The notes under the pieces are model-generated. The model saw only the letters and a program-made list of their open reading frames with translations, made no database searches and was not told the origin of the DNA. From the NCBI RefSeq assembly GCF_035650855.1, contig NZ_DASRGV010000223.1, forward strand, positions 1 to 29,354: a DNA stretch of 29,354 nt, read 5' to 3'. The DNA comes from Actinocrinis sp035650855. Its GTDB lineage: Bacteria > Actinomycetota > Actinomycetes > Streptomycetales > Catenulisporaceae. The translations under genes and the position numbers were made by a program. Below are positions 22,977 through 29,354 of this stretch, piece by piece; within the stretch, counting starts at the first letter, position 1, and each line of letters begins with the position of its first letter.

Positions 22977-24284
22977 CTAGGGCTGTCGCAGCGAGGCCAG
23001 CAGCGCCAGGACCCGCTGCCAGGCCGCCTGCTGAGCCGCGGCGTCCCCTTCTCGGGTGCCGCCGAACTCGAGGGTGTATCCGGAGTCCGGATAGGTGTAG
23101 CTCGTCGAGGACGGAACGTCGACGCCCGCGTCGATCCCGTGGCCGGCGTCGGGGTAGATCAGCGCCTTATGCGGATACGGATTGCGATCCTCGTCGAGCT
23201 CCATGGAGATCTGCGTCGCCGACTGCGGTGAGTTCCACACCGCGTCGTCGGCTCCGGCGATGGGAAGCACGGGTCCTGATATGCGGTCGACTGGGATGGG
23301 CATGCCGGCCGCCAGAGCGACGCCGTGCAAGGTCCACGCGATGCTCGCGCCGTCCGGAAAAGATGGGTTCACCCGGGCGGTCGGCCCGTAAAGGATCGCC
23401 CCGTGGATCAGCTCGGGGAAGTTCTGCGCCAGCAGCAGCGCCGCCTCGGCGCCGCGCGAAGCGCCCAGTGCCAGCACGCGCCGCGGATCGACCTCGGGCT
23501 GTTTGGCCAAGAGGCGGGCGGCGCCGGCGAAGTAATCCAGTGGGATGTTCGTCAGGGTGCTGGGCAGGCCGGTTTCGCCGAAGTACGCGAGCGACAGCGC
23601 CGGGTATCCCTCGGAGGCGAGGACCGCCGCCGTGTACCGCTCGCTCTCGCCGCCTTCCGAACCGCCGAACAGCAGCACCGCGGGGCGGCGCGCGGCTCCG
23701 GCCGACGGCGCAGGCAGGTACAGGTCGCCGTACACACCGTCCGCCGAGAGTGTCAGGGTTCGATGCGTAACCCCTTGGGTCATCCAAAGGCGGGTGAGCG
23801 TCGCGCGCGTCACGCGTCCGGCTTCGTCGCGGACCGCGAGGTCGATCGAAAAGCTCGGCTCGGCTTCGGGATACGCCGTCAGGAAGAAGAAGGACGGCGA
23901 ACCGCCCGCGGCCGTGCCCGGATTCATCGACCACACCAGGCCCATCGGGTCGACGCCGGTGTAGCTTCCGCTCGTCGGCGCCTGTTTCGCCAGGTCGACC
24001 GTTCCGGAGGAGTCGGCGGTGAACGTGGCCTGCGCCTGCCAGAGCTTGCCGGCGTAGTCGTAGGCTGATGAGGTGATCGTGGCTTGGGAGCCCGGCGGAA
24101 GGCCGGTGATCTGGATGTGCACGCTCTGATACGCCGAGGCGACCGGAGCATCGATCGCGATGCGTTCGCTCGCCGATCTCATAGCCGCCTTGCCCGGCGC
24201 GGCCGCTATGCCGCCGACCGCCGCGCCGACGACGGCGAGCACCCCGATCGCGCACCGCGCCAGATCGCCGCGCATCGCATTCAC
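22977..24284 (-). CDS. secreted BAAT/acyl-CoA thioesterase-family alpha/beta hydrolase
   Basis: A 435-aa protein. GTG 24284 is chosen because GAGGAAG lies upstream with good spacing; ATG 24275 is the alternative, and the longer open frame to 25145 is a shadow of the next gene. An N-terminal Sec signal peptide (about 1-34) precedes a beta-sandwich (about 40-170) like the N-domain of bile acid-CoA:amino acid N-acyltransferase/thioesterases (VHIQITGLPPGSQATITS). The hydrolase domain follows: VLLFGGSEGG, nucleophile S276 in LGASRGAE, Asp at 346/347 in AGADDAVW, H382 in AGHGID. Vertebrate BAAT uses Cys as nucleophile; Ser suggests thioesterase or esterase activity. Export is odd for an acyl-CoA enzyme, so a secreted ester or lipid substrate is more likely (inference). 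Confidence 0.85.
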   Translation of the reverse strand: MNAMRGDLARCAIGVLAVVGAAVGGIAAAPGKAAMRSASERIAIDAPVASAYQSVHIQITGLPPGSQATITSSAYDYAGKLWQAQATFTADSSGTVDLAKQAPTSGSYTGVDPMGLVWSMNPGTAAGGSPSFFFLTAYPEAEPSFSIDLAVRDEAGRVTRATLTRLWMTQGVTHRTLTLSADGVYGDLYLPAPSAGAARRPAVLLFGGSEGGESERYTAAVLASEGYPALSLAYFGETGLPSTLTNIPLDYFAGAARLLAKQPEVDPRRVLALGASRGAEAALLLAQNFPELIHGAILYGPTARVNPSFPDGASIAWTLHGVALAAGMPIPVDRISGPVLPIAGADDAVWNSPQSATQISMELDEDRNPYPHKALIYPDAGHGIDAGVDVPSSTSYTYPDSGYTLEFGGTREGDAAAQQAAWQRVLALLASLRQP

Positions 24285-24518
24285 CCCGCTTCCTCGCCCA
24301 ATCCTATGAGGTCCCCTACCCAACCTTAAGAACTGGTCTAGACCCTTGACGGTGCCTTGACTGCCGCGCTTCACTGAGGCCGATCCGCCCTGCCACCTAC
24401 CAGCTGAGTACCTATCAGACGTCGCGGCGCCGGCGCCTCTGCAGTCCCCGACCACGCCAGGCCGGACCGCCCACCCCGCGGAGCCGGCCGGCCCGGACCG
24501 AAGAAGGCGCGAACGACA
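24285..24518. other. 234-bp divergent control region
   Basis: This region separates the divergent BAAT-type hydrolase and wall-protein genes. No gene is seen. I looked for a c-di-AMP (ydaO-type) riboswitch, common before actinobacterial wall-protein genes, and did not recognise its conserved boxes. A TTGACG-like -35 (about 24347) is present, without a clear -10. Confidence 0.35.
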
Positions 24519-25634
24519 GTGAACCTCCTCACGGCGACACTCCGCCACCGGCGTGCGCGTTACTGGATCGCCGCCACCGCGGCGGCCGCCGCGGGCGCCG
24601 GGGCCGTCGCACTCGTCCCGCTGAGCGCCGCGAACGCGGCCGGAACGACCACGGCCGCGTCCCTGCCGGCCTGCCCGTTCTGGGCCGCCGGCATCACCCC
24701 GCCGGCCCGTTCCGTCACCCCCTGGACCCCGCCGCTGCAGACCGCGCAGGCGGCGAACTTCACCTCCCGCCCCGCCGCGCCGACGCTGACCGGCAGCCTC
24801 GTGAACGGCCAGGTGACCATAACCATCGCCAAGGTGCCGAATGCGGTCGCGTACAAGGTGTGGCGCGACGGCGTGGACATCGGCTACGTCAGCTACTGGG
24901 GACAGACCACGCCGCTGACGGTCACCGACACCGCGCCGTGCCAGAACGCTTATTACGACGTGGTGGCGATGTACGACACCAGCGGCAGCGACGCGTCGAT
25001 GGGGCAGCTCTCCCCGCCCTACTGGCTCGGCTCCGACGGCACCATCGCGACCGGGGCGGGCAGCGTCCCGGTCGGCACGAAGATCAACATGCTGGTGACC
25101 TCGTACAACGACGTCGGCCAGGCCGCATCCGGCTACAACGCGCAACTCGGCGGCTGCGCGACCGACCCGCGGGTGATCCCGTGGGGCACCTACTTCAACA
25201 TCCCCGGATACGGCGACTGCGTCGCGATCGACATCGGCACCTGGATCCAGAACGACACCGTGGACGTGTGGCTGCCCGGCACCCAGGCGAACGGCTGGGG
25301 CGTGCAGAACCGGACGCTCACCGTGATCGCGAACCCGTACGGAGGCACCCCGCCGGGCGGCACCCCCTCCGCGTCAGCGTCTGCTTCGGCCAGCGCCTCG
25401 ACCTCCGCCTCGCCGAGCTCGTCCCCGAGCAAGTCGCCCTCGCCCAGCGCTTCCCCGACCCCGTCGTCCGGAAGCGGCGGCTGCGCGCCGGCCTGGAACC
25501 CGAGCACCTCTTACGTGCCGGGCGACAAGGTCTCGTATCAGGGCACGAATTACACCGCGACGTACTACTCGACCGGCGCGGTGCCCGGCGCAGCGACCTC
25601 ATGGGCGGTCTGGTCCAGCAACGGAGCCTGCTAG
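24519..25634 (+). CDS. secreted FN3-like / 3D-domain / CBM5-12 wall protein
   Basis: A 371-aa exported protein starting at GTG 24519. A basic start and long Ala-rich helix form the signal peptide (cleavage near A40, SAANA). About 84-170 is a fibronectin-III-like fold (VTITIAKVPNAVAYKVWRDGVDIG). About 185-272 is a 3D domain, named for three Asp residues, here D216 (TDPRVIPWG), D238 (VAIDIG) and D249 (VDVWLPG). This is the double-psi beta-barrel seen in RlpA-like and Rpf/MltA-like peptidoglycan enzymes. About 276-320 is a Ser/Ala/Pro linker. The last 50 residues (CAPAWNPSTSYVPGDKVSYQGTNY to WSSNGAC) are a CBM5/12 chitin- or glucan-binding module. A lytic or structural role at the wall or on chitin/cellulose is inferred; activity is not certain. 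A strong terminator follows. Confidence 0.88.
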   Translation: MNLLTATLRHRRARYWIAATAAAAAGAGAVALVPLSAANAAGTTTAASLPACPFWAAGITPPARSVTPWTPPLQTAQAANFTSRPAAPTLTGSLVNGQVTITIAKVPNAVAYKVWRDGVDIGYVSYWGQTTPLTVTDTAPCQNAYYDVVAMYDTSGSDASMGQLSPPYWLGSDGTIATGAGSVPVGTKINMLVTSYNDVGQAASGYNAQLGGCATDPRVIPWGTYFNIPGYGDCVAIDIGTWIQNDTVDVWLPGTQANGWGVQNRTLTVIANPYGGTPPGGTPSASASASASASTSASPSSSPSKSPSPSASPTPSSGSGGCAPAWNPSTSYVPGDKVSYQGTNYTATYYSTGAVPGAATSWAVWSSNGAC

Positions 25635-25647
25635 ACACCCCGGATCG

Positions 25648-25692
25648 GTCCCGGGCGTGGAGGCCCATGGTCGCGGCCTCCACGCCCGGGAC
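25648..25692 (+). terminator. 18-bp terminator hairpin after the wall-protein gene
   Basis: A perfect 18-bp stem (25648-25665 with 25675-25692) and a 9-nt loop lie 13 bp after the stop codon. There is no U-run, as is common in this GC class. Recognisable homology of the convergent GAF-ANTAR remnant ends about 20 bp beyond it. Confidence 0.8.
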
Positions 25693-25700
25693 ACCGTGGC

Positions 25701-26213
25701 ATCCAGTGACCGCGCCCGCAGCATCAGCAGCGCCTCCTCGGCCCCGACGTCGCACTGGATCATCACCATTCCGGTCGCCCGGTGCACTTCGTCGTGATCC
25801 GACTCGCCGACGAGCCAGTCCATGTCGCCATTGCCCTCGGCGTACTCAGTCTCCCCCCCCGTCCGGCATAAAGGCGAAGGACACCGAGCGTGGCGACGTC
25901 CGCGATCAGCAGCGCCGCCACGAACCGCGGCCACCGCCGCACGTCCTCGCCCCTGCTCAGGTCGGTGGCGAACACCGGGGCGCCGGTGGAGAAAGGCGTG
26001 CAGACCGGGCCCGTCGCCCAGGGTGTACTGAGCCTCGGCCAACAGCCTGGCGACCTCGTCTGAGGAGTAGAGCAACCGCCGCGCCGCGGACTGCGCCATC
26101 AACGAAATGGACGCGCCGCTGATCGGGAGCAGTTCGGTGCACAACGAGCAAAGACGCGCCGGGATCTGGACTGGTTCGGCGCCGCGAATGCTCGCCAGGA
26201 TGGACGGTGCCAC
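25701..26213 (-). pseudogene. decayed GAF-ANTAR regulator
   Basis: Remnant of a GAF-ANTAR antitermination-type regulator common in actinobacteria. From GTG 26213 the first frame reads LCSLCTELLPISGASISL and YTLGDGPGLHAF. One extra base near 25990-25996 shifts the frame, and the GAF domain continues as STGAPVFATDLSRGEDVRRWPRF. That is joined directly to VAALLIADVATLGVL, so about 40-45 family residues (the FAFPLQIG region) are missing. A run of eight C on the plus strand (25853-25860) returns to the first frame, which gives HDEVHRATGMVMIQCDV and GAEEALLMLRA, the first part of ANTAR. The remaining RNA-binding helices are lost. With two shifts, an internal deletion and a cut 3' end, it cannot make a working protein. 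Confidence 0.8.
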
Positions 26214-26388
26214 GTGCCGGGGTCACTCGGGTTCTGGCCGGTCAGGCCGACCCACCTCCGGCCGTTTTCTGGCACCCTTCGATCATTTCACGCGGTGCCC
26301 GCTGCGCTCCTGCTCTTCGGAAGCCGACACTCTGGTAACCCGCAGCGAGCGATGCCAAACCAAGGCGGTCGGCAGACCCGGATCAACC

Positions 26389-26413
26389 GTTAGATCCGGG
26401 TACGACCGGGTAC
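26389..26413 (+). promoter_or_regulatory. possible SigB-type promoter before the second yihY-like gene
   Basis: GTTA (26389-26392), 15 bp, then GGGTAC (26408-26413) resembles the GTTT/GGGTAT pattern read by SigB/SigF-type factors. It ends nine bases before the ATG at 26423, where no ribosome site is seen. This is a weak match judged by eye; a SigB-type factor is encoded at 16315-17127. Confidence 0.3.
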
Positions 26414-26422
26414 CGCGCGTTC

Positions 26423-27406
26423 ATGGCAGATTCGGAGCGCTCTCGGGAGACCATCCCGCCGCAGAACGAGACCGCCCCGAGCGGCCCGCGCACTCCGCTC
26501 GACCTCGGCGAGACGGGATGGCGCAAAACGCTCGTGCGCGGCGCGAAGAAGTTCTCCCGCGACCGGTGCAGCATGACCGCCGGAAGCCTGGCCTATCACT
26601 GGTTCCTGGCCCTCTTCCCGGCGCTGATCGCGGTGCTCGGCATCACCAGCCTGCTGCGTCTCGGCGCCGGGACGATCAAGCACTTGGTCGACGGGCTGAA
26701 CACGGCGCTGCCGCCGGGCGCGTCCGGAGTGTTCGCCGACGCGGTCAACTCGGCCACCTCCCGCTCCTCGGCCGCCTCGCTCACCGCGCTGATCATCGGC
26801 GTCGTGGTGGCGCTGTGGAGCGCGTCCGCAGGCATGGCGGCGTTGCAGACCGGCTTGAACATCGCCTACGAGGTTCCCCAGGACCGCAAGTTCGTGGCCA
26901 CGCGGCTGCGCTCCTTCCCGCTGATGGCGGCGACCGCGCTGCTCGGCGGGGTCGCCGCGGTACTGCTGGTATTCGGCGCGCCGCTCGGCCACGCGATCGA
27001 AGGGCACGTGGGTGTCGCCGGGTCCGCGTTCGTGGTGGTGTGGACCATCGTGCGGTGGGCCGCGACGCTCATCGTGGTGTCGTTGCTGTTCTCGGTGTAT
27101 TACTTCTACGCGCCGAACCGGCCCTCGCCGCGCTGGCAGTGGGTCAGTCCCGGCGGTCTGGTCGGCACCGCGATCTTCCTGCTGGCCTCGCTCGGTTTCT
27201 CCTTCTACGTGGCCAAGTTCGGCTCATATGGAAAGACGTACGGGGCGTTCGCCGGGGTCGTGATCCTCATCTTCTGGCTGTATCTGGCCGCGATCGCCGT
27301 GCTGATCGGGGCGGAGATCAACGCCGAGGCGGAGCGCGAGGCGGCGGTGCAGAGCGGTGACCCGCGGGCCCGGGCCGGCGCGGCCGAAGTGGATGAGTCC
27401 GCTTAG
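26423..27406 (+). CDS. YihY/BrkB-family inner-membrane protein (second copy)
   Basis: A 327-aa integral membrane protein. A hydrophilic N-terminal tail of about 35 residues precedes GAKKFSRDRCSMTAGSLAYHWFLALFPALIAVLGI, the family's first helix with its FPxLI motif. Later signatures are ALWSASAGMAALQTGLNIAYEVPQ, the late loop KFGSYGKTYGAFAGVVILIFWLYLAAIAVLIGAEINAE, and a short acidic tail. About six helices are expected. It belongs to a different subgroup from the 14907 copy: the two share motifs but little direct sequence. Its stop codon overlaps the convergent pseudokinase stop by three bases, leaving no room for a terminator between them. Function in the cell is unknown; transport across the inner membrane is often proposed. 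Confidence 0.92.
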   Translation: MADSERSRETIPPQNETAPSGPRTPLDLGETGWRKTLVRGAKKFSRDRCSMTAGSLAYHWFLALFPALIAVLGITSLLRLGAGTIKHLVDGLNTALPPGASGVFADAVNSATSRSSAASLTALIIGVVVALWSASAGMAALQTGLNIAYEVPQDRKFVATRLRSFPLMAATALLGGVAAVLLVFGAPLGHAIEGHVGVAGSAFVVVWTIVRWAATLIVVSLLFSVYYFYAPNRPSPRWQWVSPGGLVGTAIFLLASLGFSFYVAKFGSYGKTYGAFAGVVILIFWLYLAAIAVLIGAEINAEAEREAAVQSGDPRARAGAAEVDESA

Positions 27407-29058
27407 CCGCACTGCATCGAGTAGAGGTTCCCGGACGCGGTCGCCGCCGCCGCCTTCGTCGACGGCACGGTCGCGCTCACCTGGACCTTGGCCACCACCT
27501 GCTTCGTGTTGCCCCACGAGCACGGCATCGCCTGGAAGTTGTCGCTCAACGTGTATTGATGCTGCCCGGAGAAAGTGAAGTGGTCGGTGCGTGCAGTCGG
27601 TCCGTAGGGGCCGTTCTCGGAGATGGTCACGGCCACGTTCACCGTCGCGGTCCCGCTGGTGCGTGCGTCGACGACGACGGTGGCCGTGCCGGACGACGCC
27701 GCCGTGAAGGTGAGGCTGGTGATGGACAGCGACGTGACGGCGGTGACCGGCGGCGCCGAGGTCGCGGTCACCGGGACGATGCCCTGAGCCGGCGTGTTCG
27801 ACGGGCTCGGGCTGGCTGAAGGGCTGGCCGCGCCCGGCACCGCGCTGGCCGCGGGCGCCTGCGCCCCGGTTTCGACCGCGAGCGAAGGGGGCGGCGGCGC
27901 CTTCGGCGCGGAACGGGAGAAAGTCCCGCTGATCAACGCGATGCCGAGGAGTAACACGGCTATCGGTACGCCTATGGCCACCGCCCGCAGCGACCAGGTG
28001 GCCACGACGCCGCGCCGGATCGCGCGCCTCCCGGTGCCCTTGGGCAGCACGCCCCAGGCTTCGCGGGGTATGCCGCCGGTCCTCGTCGCCGCGGTCGTCA
28101 AAATCGGAGCCTGCGGTTCTTCGCTGTGCAGCGCGGGGGAGCGGGTGATCAGCGCGGTGGGACGGCGGCGATGTTCCCGTGTGCCGCGATCCATATGCAT
28201 AGCCCGCGGCTTATGCAGAGTTCGTGCACACAGGGCGATGCGTTCGTGCCCGCGATCGCGCCACCCGGCTCCGAAGGCCTGGGCCGCGGCCTCAAGCTCC
28301 GCCAGCATCTCCGCCGCGACGCCGCCGCGCTCCCAGCGCTCCACCGGTGCGTGGCGCGACTCGGCCAGCGCCGTGTAAATATTCTGCGCTATCCCGTGCA
28401 GTTTCTCCGCGCCGTAGTGCTGCGGCGCGGCGTCCCGGCCGGAGGCGCGGCCCGAGGTGAGGCAGAGCGCGAACAATTCCGGCACGGCGGCCAGGTCGAA
28501 AGCGATCGCGGCGCCGAGATCGTCGATGCCGGATCCACCGGTCCGCGGGCGTACGGCCAGCCCCGCGCCGACGACGACGCATTCCCCGGTGCGCCCGACG
28601 ATGATTTCGGTCGGTTCGAGCTGGCGATGCGCGACGCCGCGCCGGTGTAAGGCGTCGAGTGCGACCAGCACATCGCTGACCACGGTCGCCGCGGCCTGTG
28701 CGTCGAGGCCGCGGCCACCCCGCGCGCGGGTGAGCAGTTCGGAAAGCGGCACTCCGGGAAAGTGCCGGCGCACCGTCGCCACGATGCGTCCGCCGGCGTC
28801 CATGATGTAGCTGAGCGGTTCGGCGACCCGGGGCTCGCCGAGGGCCGCCATCGCCGCGCACTCGGCGCGATAAGCCTGCTGAAATCCGGCGTCGAGGACG
28901 AGTTCGTCGGGCAGGCAGTGCATCACCGACAGCACGCCGCGCTCATCCCGCACGACCACGAGACCGCCCGCGCTCTGCGCGGCCGCCGCGGTCTGGTGCG
29001 GCGGACGGCCGGAATCGTTTCCGGTACCTATCAGGTGCGGAGTCGCGCCATTGCCCAC
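27403..29058 (-). CDS. membrane-anchored pseudokinase with extracytoplasmic domain
   Basis: A 551-aa protein laid out like a bacterial Ser/Thr receptor kinase: cytoplasmic kinase-like domain (about 30-275), basic juxtamembrane region (about 276-352), one membrane helix (about 357-378), a Pro/Ser/Ala linker (about 385-425) and an outer beta-rich domain (about 440-551, with cysteines in AMPCSWG and at the C-terminus). Start GTG 29058 has GGGGAGG at ideal spacing. The catalytic residues are gone. The VAVK Lys is H47. HRDLKPxN reads HRQLEPTE (D to Q146, K to E148, N to E151). DFG reads GAG (164-166). No glycine-rich loop is seen; the helix-C Glu remains as E66. It should not phosphorylate and more likely acts as a scaffold or signal relay, perhaps recruiting FHA-type or wall-synthesis partners (inference). 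No kinase gene is adjacent. Confidence 0.85.
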   Translation of the reverse strand: MGNGATPHLIGTGNDSGRPPHQTAAAAQSAGGLVVVRDERGVLSVMHCLPDELVLDAGFQQAYRAECAAMAALGEPRVAEPLSYIMDAGGRIVATVRRHFPGVPLSELLTRARGGRGLDAQAAATVVSDVLVALDALHRRGVAHRQLEPTEIIVGRTGECVVVGAGLAVRPRTGGSGIDDLGAAIAFDLAAVPELFALCLTSGRASGRDAAPQHYGAEKLHGIAQNIYTALAESRHAPVERWERGGVAAEMLAELEAAAQAFGAGWRDRGHERIALCARTLHKPRAMHMDRGTREHRRRPTALITRSPALHSEEPQAPILTTAATRTGGIPREAWGVLPKGTGRRAIRRGVVATWSLRAVAIGVPIAVLLLGIALISGTFSRSAPKAPPPPSLAVETGAQAPAASAVPGAASPSASPSPSNTPAQGIVPVTATSAPPVTAVTSLSITSLTFTAASSGTATVVVDARTSGTATVNVAVTISENGPYGPTARTDHFTFSGQHQYTLSDNFQAMPCSWGNTKQVVAKVQVSATVPSTKAAAATASGNLYSMQCG

Positions 29059-29354
29059 GATTACCTCCCCAGAGCGCGTGCCATAGCATCGTCTTTACAG
29101 GTGACGATGTCTAGTATTTCGTACGCATTCACTCGATCGGGTGGCGCGCATGAACATTATGGCGTCTGCGTATGAGCGTTAACCAGGAAATTCGCGAACT
29201 CGTGACCTGGGCGGCATCGGCACAGGTAGACACCGATATCAGAAGTCGCGTTCAGGGCCGGCCGGGCGGTTTTCCGCGATCAAGGTGTAGACCATTGTTG
29301 GAAAAAGTTCAGTCACCGCGGCGCTTGTTGGCTTCGCCGCGGTAACGAACTTAA
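29059..29354. other. 296-bp right-end region without a convincing gene
   Basis: The region is less GC-rich than its surroundings. One 57-codon open frame (ATG 29172 to TAA 29345) was seen. It lacks a ribosome site and uses codons (AGA, ATT, TTG) rare in this DNA, so I do not call it a gene. A 9-bp stem ACCGCGGCG / CGCCGCGGT (29315-29323 with 29335-29343) with an 11-nt loop lies at the edge and may be a terminator. The pseudokinase promoter should be here but no clear boxes were found. Confidence 0.35.

Noticed and set aside
24285..24518. c-di-AMP riboswitch before the wall-protein gene
   Set aside because: The conserved ydaO-type boxes were not recognisable; a covariance-model search would settle it.
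24285..25145. N-terminal extension of the BAAT-type hydrolase
   Set aside because: It runs antisense to the wall-protein gene. The signal peptide and ribosome site fix the start at 24284.
1..29354. CRISPR arrays, tRNA/rRNA genes, insertion sequences, phage or defence genes
   Set aside because: No spaced repeats, cloverleaf, transposase motif or known defence domain was found by reading both strands; automated searches were not possible.

Overview
The window is uniformly very GC-rich DNA with frequent GTG starts, a PDWY (not PEWY) cytochrome b motif, a group 3 sigma factor of the SigB/SigF type, MmyB-type XRE and GAF-ANTAR families, and an ABC sugar importer without its own ATPase. Together these point to an actinobacterium with a large genome, of the Streptomycetales/Catenulisporales kind. 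That placement is inference from gene content. No rRNA, tRNA, CRISPR array, insertion sequence or phage gene was seen. All named functions come from motifs read by eye.

Left part (1-11.0 kb). A truncated XRE/MmyB regulator diverges from a YdbC/PdxI-type aldo/keto reductase. Then comes a galactoside-type sugar utilisation block. On the minus strand lacI, a binding-protein lipoprotein, two MalF/MalG-type permeases and a secreted three-CBM glycoside hydrolase read as one tight operon (8626 down to 1697). A GH36 alpha-galactosidase diverges from it on the plus strand. Two near-identical 14-bp palindromes lie in the shared control region. A TTGACA/CACAAT promoter places the lacI transcript start on the ATG, so a leaderless, autoregulated lacI is predicted. 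The picture is extracellular trimming of a galactose-containing glycan, import, and cytoplasmic removal of alpha-galactose.

Middle (11.0-17.7 kb). These are mostly single genes: an ABM-domain protein, a GNAT acetyltransferase, a ROK sugar kinase, a membrane-embedded HELGH metallopeptidase-like protein, a YihY/BrkB membrane protein, the SigB-family sigma factor and a two-CBS-domain protein.

Respiratory block (17.9-21.8 kb). An oxidase subunit II (CuA) and subunit I are followed by a cytochrome b gene broken by an internal deletion with frameshift. Subunit I keeps every metal ligand and the HPxxY tyrosine. However, it has Val where the D-channel Glu normally sits and Glu where the K-channel Lys normally sits. 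Subunit III, the Rieske protein and cytochrome c are absent. This is the most unusual set in the window.

Right part (21.8-29.35 kb). This holds a lipoprotein of unknown function, a secreted BAAT-type alpha/beta hydrolase, a secreted FN3-like/3D/CBM5-12 wall protein closed by an 18-bp terminator hairpin, and a decayed GAF-ANTAR gene. A second YihY/BrkB protein and a membrane-anchored pseudokinase follow. The window ends in about 300 bp of lower-GC sequence without a convincing gene.
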